A DNA stretch of 33,530 bases, taken from NCBI GenBank assembly GCA_028874905.1, contig JAPPGZ010000025.1, positions 1-33,530 of the forward strand, written 5' to 3'. Position numbers and translations under genes: made by a program. The DNA comes from Gemmatimonadota bacterium (lineage in GTDB: Bacteria; Gemmatimonadota; Gemmatimonadetes; Longimicrobiales; Gaopeijiaceae). Positions 1-7,749 of this stretch are shown here, one piece after another (the stretch's first letter is position 1; each line of letters opens with the position of its first letter). The notes beneath the pieces are model-generated. The model saw only the letters and a program-made list of their open reading frames with translations. It searched no databases and was not told where the DNA came from.

Positions 1-417
<417 letters not shown>

Positions 418-421
418 GCGC

Positions 422-835
422 GTGACCCGCCGCGCCGCCCTTGCCACGGCTTTGGTCCTCCCCGCCCTGCTCTCGTGCAGCGAGCCCGCCGAGCCGCTTC
501 TGGGCGAGTGGGTGTCGGTCGGATCCGAGCGCCCGCCGATGATCTACATCTTCGACAATGACAGCATCATGAAGTGGGTCGTCGAGCTGGAGGCGGGACC
601 CGACACCGTGCCGGTGCCGTACCGGGTGAACTACCAGGCCGATCCGGTCCACCTTGACGTCGGACCGTGGGACGACGGACCCGTGGCGGGCCGCACCCTC
701 TTCGGCATCGTGGAGATCCAGGGGCCGGACAGGTTTCAGGTGGACTTCGAACCCGCGGACCCGGATGGCGACGGCTCGGAACGGCCGAACGGGTTTTCCG
801 ACCAGGCGGTGACGTTTGTTCGGAGGGTGAACTGA
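422..835 (+). CDS. Small lipoprotein of unknown function
   Basis: A 137-residue predicted lipoprotein starting at GTG. The N-terminus is Arg-rich, then a short hydrophobic stretch, then a lipobox LLSC with the lipidated Cys near residue 19, so the mature protein should be membrane-anchored. The mature part (roughly residues 20-137) is acidic and contains the segments GEWVSVGSERPP and YRVNYQADPVHLDVG; I do not recognise the family. The gene follows ahcY by 5 bases and overlaps the start proposed for the next lipoprotein. A degraded partial copy of its 5' two thirds lies at 1830-2065, so the family has been duplicated locally. Function cannot be inferred. Confidence 0.7.
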   Translation: MTRRAALATALVLPALLSCSEPAEPLLGEWVSVGSERPPMIYIFDNDSIMKWVVELEAGPDTVPVPYRVNYQADPVHLDVGPWDDGPVAGRTLFGIVEIQGPDRFQVDFEPADPDGDGSERPNGFSDQAVTFVRRVN

Positions 836-1527
836 GAAGGGTCGCGCTGATTGCAGGCGCGTTGCTCAGCAGCTGTGCGGAAGTCGTCTCCCCCGCAGAC
901 CCACCGGTATTCACCTTCGATTTTGGCCGCGGGCCTCAGGGATTCGTTGCGGGCTTCGCCGACTACCCGCCCGACCACGCCGAAATCTACGAGTTGACCG
1001 CCGACTACCGAGCGATCCCGCCGCCGCTCGACTCGCGATCCGCGCTGTTCATTTCCGGCATCAACCGGAGTGACGACCTCTTCATGTTCTACAAGGGGGC
1101 GCTCGACGGGCTGACACCCGGTGCCCGGTATGCGGCCACGGTCAGCCTGGAGATCGCGACCGAGACGCCGTCGGGCTGTTTCGGCGTCGGCGGCTCCCCC
1201 GGCGAGAGCGTATGGATCAAGGCCGGTGTTACCGCGGTTGAACCGCTCCCGGTCAGCGATGGTTCCTACCTGCGCATGAACGTCGACATCGGGAGCCAGT
1301 CGAACAGCGGCACCGAGGCGGTTGTACTCGGCAATGTCGCCAACTCAAGAACCTGCGAGGAGCCTCGTCGGTGGGAGACCAAGGAGTTGGCCGAGCAAGG
1401 CGTGTCCGCGCCGCTTCTGGTGCCTTCCGACGGCCGCGCATGGCTTCTGATGGGCGCAGACTCCGGCTTCGAGAGCCTCACACGGGTCTACTTCACCAGA
1501 GCGTCCGTGACGCTCACGCCGCGATGA
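832..1527 (+). CDS. Lipoprotein of unknown function, probable CTG start
   Basis: A predicted lipoprotein of about 231 residues. The frame stays open upstream, but the only ATG/GTG/TTG starts before 832 lie inside the previous gene and would give an implausible Arg/Gly-rich leader. A CTG at 832 overlaps the previous TGA (CTGA), has GGAGG at 822-826 five bases upstream, and yields MRRVALIAGALLSSC, a textbook lipoprotein signal with the lipidated Cys at residue 15. I therefore infer a non-canonical, translationally coupled CTG start. The mature protein is rich in Gly, Ser and Thr and looks beta-sandwich-like, with Cys residues that could pair; the family is not recognised. Its stop is immediately followed by the hsp20 fragment. 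Confidence 0.65.
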   Translation: MRRVALIAGALLSSCAEVVSPADPPVFTFDFGRGPQGFVAGFADYPPDHAEIYELTADYRAIPPPLDSRSALFISGINRSDDLFMFYKGALDGLTPGARYAATVSLEIATETPSGCFGVGGSPGESVWIKAGVTAVEPLPVSDGSYLRMNVDIGSQSNSGTEAVVLGNVANSRTCEEPRRWETKELAEQGVSAPLLVPSDGRAWLLMGADSGFESLTRVYFTRASVTLTPR

Positions 1528-1771
1528 CTCGATCTTCCGGCTGACGGCTTCCTCGGCCTTGGGCAGGCGCACCGTCAGGAGGCCGTTCTCGAAGTCGGCG
1601 GTAATGCCGTCGGCGCGCACGGTGCGCGGCAGCGTGAAGGACCGGCGGAAGGAGCCGAAGCTGCGCTCGACCAGGTGGTACTTGCCGCCGGGCTCGCCCT
1701 CCTCGCGGGACCCGCGCTTCTCGCCCGAGATCGTGAGCACGTCGTTCTCGAGGTTGATCTCGACCGCGTCC
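1528..1771 (-). pseudogene. Truncated hsp20 copy (C-terminal half only)
   Basis: On the minus strand this encodes the second half of an alpha-crystallin domain (VEINLENDVLTISGEKR onward to SRKIE). It aligns base for base with 4076-4319 of the intact hsp20 gene, with about ten mismatches by eye. The copy lacks the N-terminal half and start, and its reading frame runs past the place where the intact gene stops. It should not make a functional chaperone. At its 5' side it meets a fragment of a different duplicated gene. Confidence 0.85.
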
Positions 1772-1829
1772 GTGCCGCCGGAGGACGTGCGGTGCGCACA
1801 GGGACCCGGGCACCGGACGCTGCCCGAGC

Positions 1830-2065
1830 CGCGCCCGGCTCGCCGCCCTCTTCACGGCGGTCACCCTCCACGCCCTGTCCCCCTGTAGCGAGCCCCCCGA
1901 GCCGCTTCTGGGAGAATGGGTGTCGGTCGGGTCCGAGCGTCCCCCGATGACCTACATCTTCGAAAATGACAGGACAATGATGTGGGTTGTCGATCTTGAA
2001 ACGGGACCCGACACCGTGTCGGTGCCCTACCGGGTCAACTATCAGGCCGATCCGGTCCACCTCCT
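1830..2065 (+). pseudogene. Partial copy of the lipoprotein gene at 422-835
   Basis: In frame with a GTG at 1920, the sequence encodes SEPPEPLLGEWVSVGSERPP and YRVNYQADPVHL, closely matching the lipoprotein at 422-835. Homology starts near its signal peptide (the Cys codon is kept at 1884) and ends near 2062, where the intact gene continues differently. No ATG, GTG or TTG precedes the Cys codon in frame, and the 3' third is missing. It is more diverged from its parent than the adjacent hsp20 fragment is from its own, so the two fragments may not be the same age. Confidence 0.75.
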
Positions 2066-2095
2066 GGGAGGAAAGACCTCCTGGGAGGAAAGACC
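2062..2095 (+). repeat. Two tandem 17-bp repeats
   Basis: The 17-mer TCCTGGGAGGAAAGACC occurs at 2062-2078 and is repeated exactly at 2079-2095. It sits at the break point of the lipoprotein fragment and just upstream of the AGGAGG ribosome binding site (2103-2108) of the next gene. It may be a trace of slippage during the rearrangement. Confidence 0.9.
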
Positions 2096-2115
2096 CCTTA
2101 CCAGGAGGTTTTCTC

Positions 2116-3051
2116 ATGCGACCCTCTATCTCGCTGGGTGTCATCGCTCTCCTCGCTCTGGGTGCCTGCGATGATCCGTGGCTGGCCCCGGGCGGTGACC
2201 GGGCAACGGCCACCACCCACGTCCGAGTTCCGTCGGGCGACATCGATCTCGTGGGTGCGACCATCGTGGACGGAACCGTCGTCTCCAGTGCCGGCGCGGA
2301 ACTCGGTCTGGTAGACATGCCGGGAGTCAGATACCGCGATCCCTCCGGGATCTCGCCGCGGGCGGGAGAAGGTGGCCGTGCCGAGGGGGAATGGCGGCTC
2401 GCGGCCTCACGGTCGCGCACGCGCACGGAGACACGGCCCCGGTCCGAGGGCGGGACGATCTGCTGGTACCTGGTTACCTACCGTATCTCGACCGGCGAGA
2501 TCGTCTCCGAAGAACTGCTCTTTTGCTCGGGTGGCGGCGGCCCCGGCTGCGATGATGAGCAGGAGCGAATCGCTCAGGAGTACACCGACTATGCGGTAGA
2601 GGAACGCGACCACCCCGCCTGCGACGAGATCGAAGAGAACGGGAACGACGCCACATACTTCAGCTGGGACGAACTCAACGGATTCTGGACCGACGGCAAC
2701 CCGCACACGAACTACGGGTGGGTGAGCCAGACGCTCAAGGACAACCTGGACAGGCTGCGGCTCAACTACGGCGAGCCACTGCCGCTGTCGAGCGGGTATC
2801 GCTGTCCGCACGGCAACGCCAGCATTCAGGGCGCATCCGCGACGAGTTGGCACCTCGAGGGCCGGGCCGCCGACATCAGCGTAAAATGGCTCGCTGGCGT
2901 ATCCAACGACTGGAATGGCATGAGCGCTGCCGAGCAGGCCAGGGTTGAAGCCATCTGGCGCAGGCTTGACGGGTTGGCCACAAGCCTGGGTGCGCGGGAC
3001 AGGCAGCCGTTTACCGAGTACGCGGACCGCCACTACCATGCCGCGTGGTAG
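2116..3051 (+). CDS. Lipoprotein with M15-type D,D-peptidase fold domain
   Basis: A 311-residue lipoprotein. The ATG at 2116 has a perfect AGGAGG at 2103-2108 and gives a signal peptide ending LALGAC, lipidated Cys18. Residues about 20-130 are a low-complexity, Arg/Gly-rich linker without recognisable fold; a Cys-containing segment follows. From about residue 190 the protein resembles the peptidase M15 / D-alanyl-D-alanine carboxypeptidase superfamily: LSSGYRCP, then SWHLEGRAADI (His246 and Asp253 fit the SxHxxGxAxD zinc motif), and a C-terminal HYH (306-308) that could supply the last zinc ligand. Such enzymes trim peptidoglycan peptides in the periplasm; here that is inferred from motifs. 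The usual ExxWH is not obvious. An upstream extension in the same frame lacks a ribosome binding site and runs through the pseudogene. Confidence 0.75.
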   Translation: MRPSISLGVIALLALGACDDPWLAPGGDRATATTHVRVPSGDIDLVGATIVDGTVVSSAGAELGLVDMPGVRYRDPSGISPRAGEGGRAEGEWRLAASRSRTRTETRPRSEGGTICWYLVTYRISTGEIVSEELLFCSGGGGPGCDDEQERIAQEYTDYAVEERDHPACDEIEENGNDATYFSWDELNGFWTDGNPHTNYGWVSQTLKDNLDRLRLNYGEPLPLSSGYRCPHGNASIQGASATSWHLEGRAADISVKWLAGVSNDWNGMSAAEQARVEAIWRRLDGLATSLGARDRQPFTEYADRHYHAAW

Positions 3052-3078
3052 CCGCGCGAGATAATGAGGAGACGAGCA

Positions 3079-3933
3079 ATGACGACATTGAAGCTGAACG
3101 TTTTGATCGGGACCGCGATGTACCTCGTAGCTCCGGTGGTCGCGCTTCCGGCGGCGGCGCAGGAGCCTCCGCTGCCCGAGGAGGACATCATTCGCATGCT
3201 CACGGCCGAAGGTCCGGCCGAATGGGAGCAGGGCGTCGTCCGCAGCCTGGGCATTCCCCCAGACGAACGGTCACCCGAACTGCTGGCCGCGATGATCGAG
3301 GCCCTCGAACGCCAAGTCGCCTGGCAGATCGACCGCAGAAGAGGCGTCCTCATCACGTCGCTCGCCGGACACGGCGAGACATCGGCGTCCTTGGCACGCT
3401 CCCTCGTGGCCACCGGGGATACCCGGATTCTGCCGGCCCTGGCCTGGTACGCCTACAGTGGCGGCAAGGTGACGGAGACACTGGCCGATTTCGGTCACCA
3501 GGCCGTCCCGCATCTGCTGGCCGTCGCCCTGTCGCCCGACGCGCTCGGGGACCACGCCAGAGCGGCACTGCATGTGATGGCCGGCATCGTCGTGGGGAAC
3601 GGACCCGGCTCCTACGAACGTGAGATGGCCGAGGCGGCCGCGCTCCACCTGGACGGCCCGCCCGAAGGCTACCTGTCCGCCTGGAGCAACATCGAGTCCA
3701 TCGATGCAATGCTGGAGGCGATCGCGTTGGCCGGGGCCCTTCGAACACCGGAGATGCTGGAGCGGCTGCGGGTCATCGCGAACAGCACACCGGCCCAGAT
3801 CACTGAGATGACGGGTGCGAGCTACCTCGGGGAGTGGGCCGGACCGTGTGCGCGGGCGCAACTGGACGGGACCGAACCCGCGATGGTGCTCTGCGATCCG
3901 CGGTGGTGGGTGAAGCCGAGGGACGGGAGGTAG
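3079..3933 (+). CDS. Secreted helical (HEAT-like) protein of unknown function
   Basis: About 284 residues from the ATG at 3079, chosen over the ATG at 3064 because GAGGAGA lies 6 bases upstream of it. The N-terminus is a signal peptide with a long hydrophobic core and cleavage after AAAQ. The mature protein is almost entirely short amphipathic helices with repeated Ala/Leu patterns (for example SLVATGDTRILPALAWYAY and FGHQAVPHLLAVAL), reminiscent of HEAT or Armadillo repeats; this is a shape judgement, not a family match. Two Cys near the C-terminus (GPCARA and MVLCDP) could form a disulfide. It lies 27 bases after the M15 lipoprotein and ends before a hairpin shared with the convergent hsp20 gene. 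Confidence 0.65.
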   Translation: MTTLKLNVLIGTAMYLVAPVVALPAAAQEPPLPEEDIIRMLTAEGPAEWEQGVVRSLGIPPDERSPELLAAMIEALERQVAWQIDRRRGVLITSLAGHGETSASLARSLVATGDTRILPALAWYAYSGGKVTETLADFGHQAVPHLLAVALSPDALGDHARAALHVMAGIVVGNGPGSYEREMAEAAALHLDGPPEGYLSAWSNIESIDAMLEAIALAGALRTPEMLERLRVIANSTPAQITEMTGASYLGEWAGPCARAQLDGTEPAMVLCDPRWWVKPRDGR

Positions 3934-3964
3934 GTCACTCGGCATCGACCTGCGCACGCAGAAA

Positions 3965-3993
3965 CGGGGCCCGGCCTCGCCGACCGGGCCCCG
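3965..3993. terminator. Strong GC hairpin between convergent genes
   Basis: A perfect 10-bp inverted repeat, CGGGGCCCGG / CCGGGCCCCG, with a 9-base loop sits between the ends of the secreted protein gene (+) and hsp20 (-). On the minus strand the stem is followed by TTTC, a weak U-run; on the plus strand there is none. It is best read as a terminator for hsp20 that may also slow plus-strand transcription. Confidence 0.6.
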
Positions 3994-4057
3994 CTTCGCC
4001 CTGTCCCCCGGTTGACGCCGCACCGACGGCGCGGTCTCCGGGTGGCGCCAGCCGAGG

Positions 4058-4513
4058 TCAGCTCCTGCGGCTCACCTCGATCTTCCGGCTGACGGCTTCC
4101 TCGGCCTTGGGCAGGCGCACCGTCAGAAGGCCGTTCTCGAAGTCGGCCGTGATGCCGTCGGCGCGGACGGTGCGCGGCAGCGTGAAGGACCGGCGGAAGG
4201 AGCCGAAGCTGCGCTCGACCAGGTGATACTTGCCTCCGGGCTCGCCCTCCTCGCGCGACTCGCGCTTCTCGCCCGAGATCGTGAGCACGTTGTTCTCGAG
4301 GTTGATCTCGACCCCGTCCTCGGCCATGCCGGGCAGCTCGGCCGTGAGCAGGATCTCTCCTCCCTTTTCCTCGACGCTGACCGGAGGCACCCAGTTGGAG
4401 GCGTAGGTCAGGTTCCCGAGGCGCGTGTCGCCGAACAGTCGGTTCATGCGGTTGGCCAGGACATCGAAATCGTTCAAGGGGACGAAGCGGTTCGTGTGCT
4501 TGATCAGTGACAT
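4058..4513 (-). CDS. Hsp20 family small heat-shock protein
   Basis: A 151-residue small heat-shock protein, an ATP-independent cytoplasmic chaperone that holds unfolding proteins. The start is the ATG at 4513 (MSLIKHTNRFVP) with a GAGGA about 8 bases upstream; the frame stays open further 5' but enters the palindrome-rich promoter. The N-terminal arm (1-45) is followed by the alpha-crystallin domain: WVPPVSVEEKGGEILLTAELPGM, then VEINLENNVLTISGEKR, FRRSFTLP and ENGLLTVRLPKAE. The C-terminal IxI/V motif is represented by RKIEV. Length and motifs fit class A bacterial Hsp20. A truncated second copy lies at 1528-1771. Regulation probably involves the palindromes at 4601-4718. Confidence 0.95.
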   Translation of the reverse strand: MSLIKHTNRFVPLNDFDVLANRMNRLFGDTRLGNLTYASNWVPPVSVEEKGGEILLTAELPGMAEDGVEINLENNVLTISGEKRESREEGEPGGKYHLVERSFGSFRRSFTLPRTVRADGITADFENGLLTVRLPKAEEAVSRKIEVSRRS

Positions 4514-4600
4514 TTGGCAGTCCTCATTCTGATGGTTTTGATGCGGTGCACCCTTGTGCAGCCGGTCCACCTGATTGCATCGGCCGTGCCATTGGAGGAC

Positions 4601-4718
4601 CTGCCGAAATGGCAGAAAACGGGGGCTGTCCCGGTCCGGTCTGCCAAAATGGCAGGGTCGGGACTGCCGAAATGACAGATGGCAATGGCTGTCGCGGTCC
4701 GGCCTGCCGAAACGGCAC
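4601..4718. promoter_or_regulatory. Four palindromic sites in two 63-bp tandem units upstream of hsp20
   Basis: Variants of the 15-mer CTGCCAAAATGGCAG occur at 4601-4615, 4641-4655, 4664-4678 and 4704-4718. Spacing is 40, 23 and 40 bases, and the GGTCCGG between sites is conserved, so the block is a tandem duplication of a 63-bp unit. It lies 90-205 bases upstream of the hsp20 start, as expected for operators or a promoter array. It matches neither CIRCE nor HAIR. The regulator is unknown. Confidence 0.6.
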
Positions 4719-4755
4719 GGCTGGCTATACCGACGCCGCAACTTGTGTCACATGA

Positions 4756-4974
4756 AGTGTGCGACCCGCCGAAATCCGAACCCGTCTCGTCATGATGATA
4801 AATGTGATCACGATATATGCGCGATATGCAATACTTGCATCGCGGCATGGATATCACATGGAAGATCCGCAATGCGGATCCGAGAAGTGGTCGCCGCAGC
4901 GGCTCGAAATCGCATAGACTCAATACGGGTAGCAAAATCGGCCCCACGACACTATCTGCTCTGGAGATGCCACC
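4756..4974 (+). promoter_or_regulatory. AT-richer upstream region of the Cache-autotransporter gene
   Basis: This stretch completes the 461-bp gap between the divergent hsp20 and autotransporter genes. It is markedly AT-richer than its surroundings around 4790-4860 and contains two palindromes: GTGATCAC (4804-4811) and ATGCAA-TAC-TTGCAT (4826-4840). These are plausible operator or promoter elements for the gene at 4975. I could not choose a convincing -35/-10 pair. No gene is visible here. Confidence 0.4.
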
Positions 4975-7509
4975 ATGCGGTCCATTACGCCGGTCGCAAG
5001 GGCCGCCGCCCTTCTGTTCCTCGTTATCACGGCTTCTGCCCGCCCGGCACACGCACAGGTGCCGAAGGTCACCGCCGGTGAAGTGGTCGACAGGGAGACT
5101 CTGAAGGGATTCGTGACCTGGGCCACCTCCGAATTCGCAAAGGTCACGACCATTGCAGAGGGCTCGAAGCTCCTTACGGGCTTCAGGGTCGAGGGGAGTG
5201 ACTGGAATGTGGGGAACATGTATCTGATCCTCTTCGCGACTACGGGGCACGTCTTCATCCACGGCGAAGACCCGAACATCGACGGCAAGAACGCTGTCGA
5301 CGTGGTGGACGACAACGGAATGAAGATCATCCAGGAGATTCTGGCGGCCGGGGCCACCGAGGGGGGCGGATTCGTGGAGTGGTGCTGGGACGATCCCCAT
5401 GATCCGGCGGACGTCCGGTGCAAGGACGCCTACGCCCTCAAGTACTTTTCCCAGGTGGCCGGAAGGGACTTCGTCGTCGTTGGCGGCTACTATCAGGACC
5501 TGAGCCACGCGGGGACCCCGCTTCCGGATATTCCGCTCCCCGAGGTATCGGCCGCCGATGTCGTGGACCGGGAGACCCTCAGGCAGTTCGTGCACGGCTC
5601 GTTCGAGTGGTTCCAGGAACTGATCAGACTCGTAGGGTTCGAGCGTGCGAACGAATGGAAGGCCGTGCTGAGGGAAGACGGTGGCCATTTCAGGTCCGGC
5701 CCGATCTATCTCTTCTTCTTCACGGCCGACGGGTACGTGATCTTCCACGGTGCCAATCCCTGGCGTGAGGGCCGCTTCGCCGAGGATATCGTGGACATCA
5801 ACGGGGTGCCGTTCTTCGAGTTGCTCATTGCGGCCGCCCAGGCCGGCGGAGGATTCGTCGAGTACTTCTGGGACGATCCGACCGTAGAGGGCGACGAGGA
5901 CACCGGGTCTCCCAAGGTTAGTTACGCGCTGTCCTTCACCAATAATGATCTCGACGTGTACCAGGGGCAGGAATTCATTCTCGGAGCCGGGTTCTACCGG
6001 AACTTCTCGACTGCCGAAGCGGAGATGGCCGCGGAAGACTGGCTCCACCGATTCGGCCGGTCGGTGGCGAGCCAGGCCATGGAGATGATCGGCCATCGGG
6101 TTTCGCACGCGCATCGGGCGGACGACCATCTGACGGTTGGCGGTCGAGCGGTCGGTCCCGGCGGCAGCCTCGGGCTGGCTTCGCTCGGGTCCTGGTTGGG
6201 CTCGGCCGGTGCCTCGGGGACTAACGGCCCGGCGGGGTTGGCATCGTTGCTGCCCCCGTCCACCAGGGGACTCCTCGGCGGCAGTTCCTTTCAGGTTTCG
6301 CCCGGGGCATCCGAGGGCGGGGGCGGCTACTCCGTGTGGGGCGGCGGCGAGGTCATGCGGTTCACCAGCGGCGATGGCGAGGGATTCGGAAACGGCGAGG
6401 TCACGACGGGGGCGCTCGGAGCCGACTACGAGTCGGGGTCGGTCGTGACCGGGCTTGCGGTGACCTACAGCACCGGATCGGGCCGGTTCGAGCTCGGCCG
6501 ACCCGGCGACGACGATGTCGGCGATGTCTCCACCACGCTCACCAGCGCCTTCCCGTACGCCCGGCTGGCGTTTGGCGACCGCCTGTTCACCTGGGGCGTA
6601 CTCGGGTACGGGACCGGTCGATTGGGGATCGAAGGCGGCGGAGAGGTGGATCCCGACAGCGACATCACGATGCAGATGGCCGGATTGGGCGCGAAGGGAG
6701 CACTCGTCCACGCGGAAGCCCCGAACGACTTCGAGCTTGCCTTGCGCGCCGACGCCTTCATCGCGCGCATGCACTCCGCCGAAATCGCGGAACGCAGGGA
6801 GCTGAACACGGACGCCAGCCGGATGCGGCTGATGCTCGAGGGCTCGACCGGATTCGCGCTCGGGTCGGGGACGCTCCAACCCCAGGCGCGCATCGGCATG
6901 CGCCAGGACGGCGGGGAAGTCGACAGCGGATTCGGCATGGAACTGGGCGGCGGGATGACGTTCCTCGACCGGGGCGGCACCCTCACGATTCGGGTGCACG
7001 GCCGCATGTTGGTGCTGCATGAGGAGAACGAGTACGAAGAATGGGGGCTTGGCGGATCCATCACCGTCAACCCCGGCGGCGGTGGCCGGGGACTCTCCCT
7101 CGGCGTGCGGCCGTCCTGGGGATCGACGGCGAGCGGGGTCGCGCGTCTCTGGGCTCAGGGAGCCGCAGGACTGACGCAGGGCGGCTACGGCTACGGCAGC
7201 CGCCGAGTCGACGCGGAAGTCGGATATGGGTTCCAGGCCCTCGAGGGCCGGGGGCTCTTCACGCCCTATGCGAGGGTCCTCCTGTCGGAACGGCTCGACG
7301 CCGCGTATTCCCCGTTGGCCGGGTTTGGCAGCGCGATCGCGATGACGCCGCTCGATGCCGCGAATCAGGGCATCTACGGGTACCAGCTGGGAGGACGCAT
7401 GAGCCTGGGTCCGGATTTCGCCGCCAGCTTCGAGGGCGGTAGGGGGACCGGGGCACCCGGATCCGGAGCCTCGCATCGGGCGGCCCTGAGTCTGTCGTTG
7501 CGCTGGTAG
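4975..7509 (+). CDS. Two Cache-like domains fused to an autotransporter-type outer-membrane barrel
   Basis: An 844-residue secreted protein; ATG at 4975 after a GGAGA-type site. A signal peptide ends near AHAQ (residue 28). Two homologous modules follow (about 30-175 and 190-345). Each begins VVDRETL and carries GGGFVE-W/Y-x-WDDP and a final F-x-GGYY/GAGFY, the pattern of single Cache (sCache/dCache-like) small-molecule sensor domains. A variable linker (about 350-445) leads into a 400-residue Gly-rich region of alternating beta-strands ending SLSLRW, with the terminal aromatic typical of BAM-assembled barrels; it resembles autotransporter beta-domains. The protein is therefore predicted in the outer membrane, presenting or periplasmically holding the Cache pair. 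No protease triad or signalling domain is visible. Domain identity is by motif; the function of the fusion is unknown. Confidence 0.75.
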   Translation: MRSITPVARAAALLFLVITASARPAHAQVPKVTAGEVVDRETLKGFVTWATSEFAKVTTIAEGSKLLTGFRVEGSDWNVGNMYLILFATTGHVFIHGEDPNIDGKNAVDVVDDNGMKIIQEILAAGATEGGGFVEWCWDDPHDPADVRCKDAYALKYFSQVAGRDFVVVGGYYQDLSHAGTPLPDIPLPEVSAADVVDRETLRQFVHGSFEWFQELIRLVGFERANEWKAVLREDGGHFRSGPIYLFFFTADGYVIFHGANPWREGRFAEDIVDINGVPFFELLIAAAQAGGGFVEYFWDDPTVEGDEDTGSPKVSYALSFTNNDLDVYQGQEFILGAGFYRNFSTAEAEMAAEDWLHRFGRSVASQAMEMIGHRVSHAHRADDHLTVGGRAVGPGGSLGLASLGSWLGSAGASGTNGPAGLASLLPPSTRGLLGGSSFQVSPGASEGGGGYSVWGGGEVMRFTSGDGEGFGNGEVTTGALGADYESGSVVTGLAVTYSTGSGRFELGRPGDDDVGDVSTTLTSAFPYARLAFGDRLFTWGVLGYGTGRLGIEGGGEVDPDSDITMQMAGLGAKGALVHAEAPNDFELALRADAFIARMHSAEIAERRELNTDASRMRLMLEGSTGFALGSGTLQPQARIGMRQDGGEVDSGFGMELGGGMTFLDRGGTLTIRVHGRMLVLHEENEYEEWGLGGSITVNPGGGGRGLSLGVRPSWGSTASGVARLWAQGAAGLTQGGYGYGSRRVDAEVGYGFQALEGRGLFTPYARVLLSERLDAAYSPLAGFGSAIAMTPLDAANQGIYGYQLGGRMSLGPDFAASFEGGRGTGAPGSGASHRAALSLSLRW

Positions 7510-7749
7510 GGGGCGGCGCGGGGGGGCTGCCCCTTCTGACCGAAAAAGTCGCGAATCGCGCTGCGGATACGGTGGGACCGTCTCATATCGTGCGTTTGTT
7601 ACGATCTGACCATGGCTCGCGACTTCATTTGCCACAGTGATCAGGGCACGGATAGTTTCTCCGCCCGCACCGTCACTACTCAGCGAACCAAACAAGCGCA
7701 AACGAGCGTTGACGGTACCCGTTAGGAATGGCGACCACGGAGGTCAGCC

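Noticed and set aside
4504..7701. A 1065-codon open frame on the minus strand
   Set aside because: It is antisense to the Cache-autotransporter gene, whose domains, signal peptide and codon pattern are convincing; the minus frame has no known motif and is a high-GC shadow.
7700..7735. TTGACG followed by a -10-like box upstream of the LRR gene
   Set aside because: No hexamer close to TATAAT at 16-18 bases; not better than chance.
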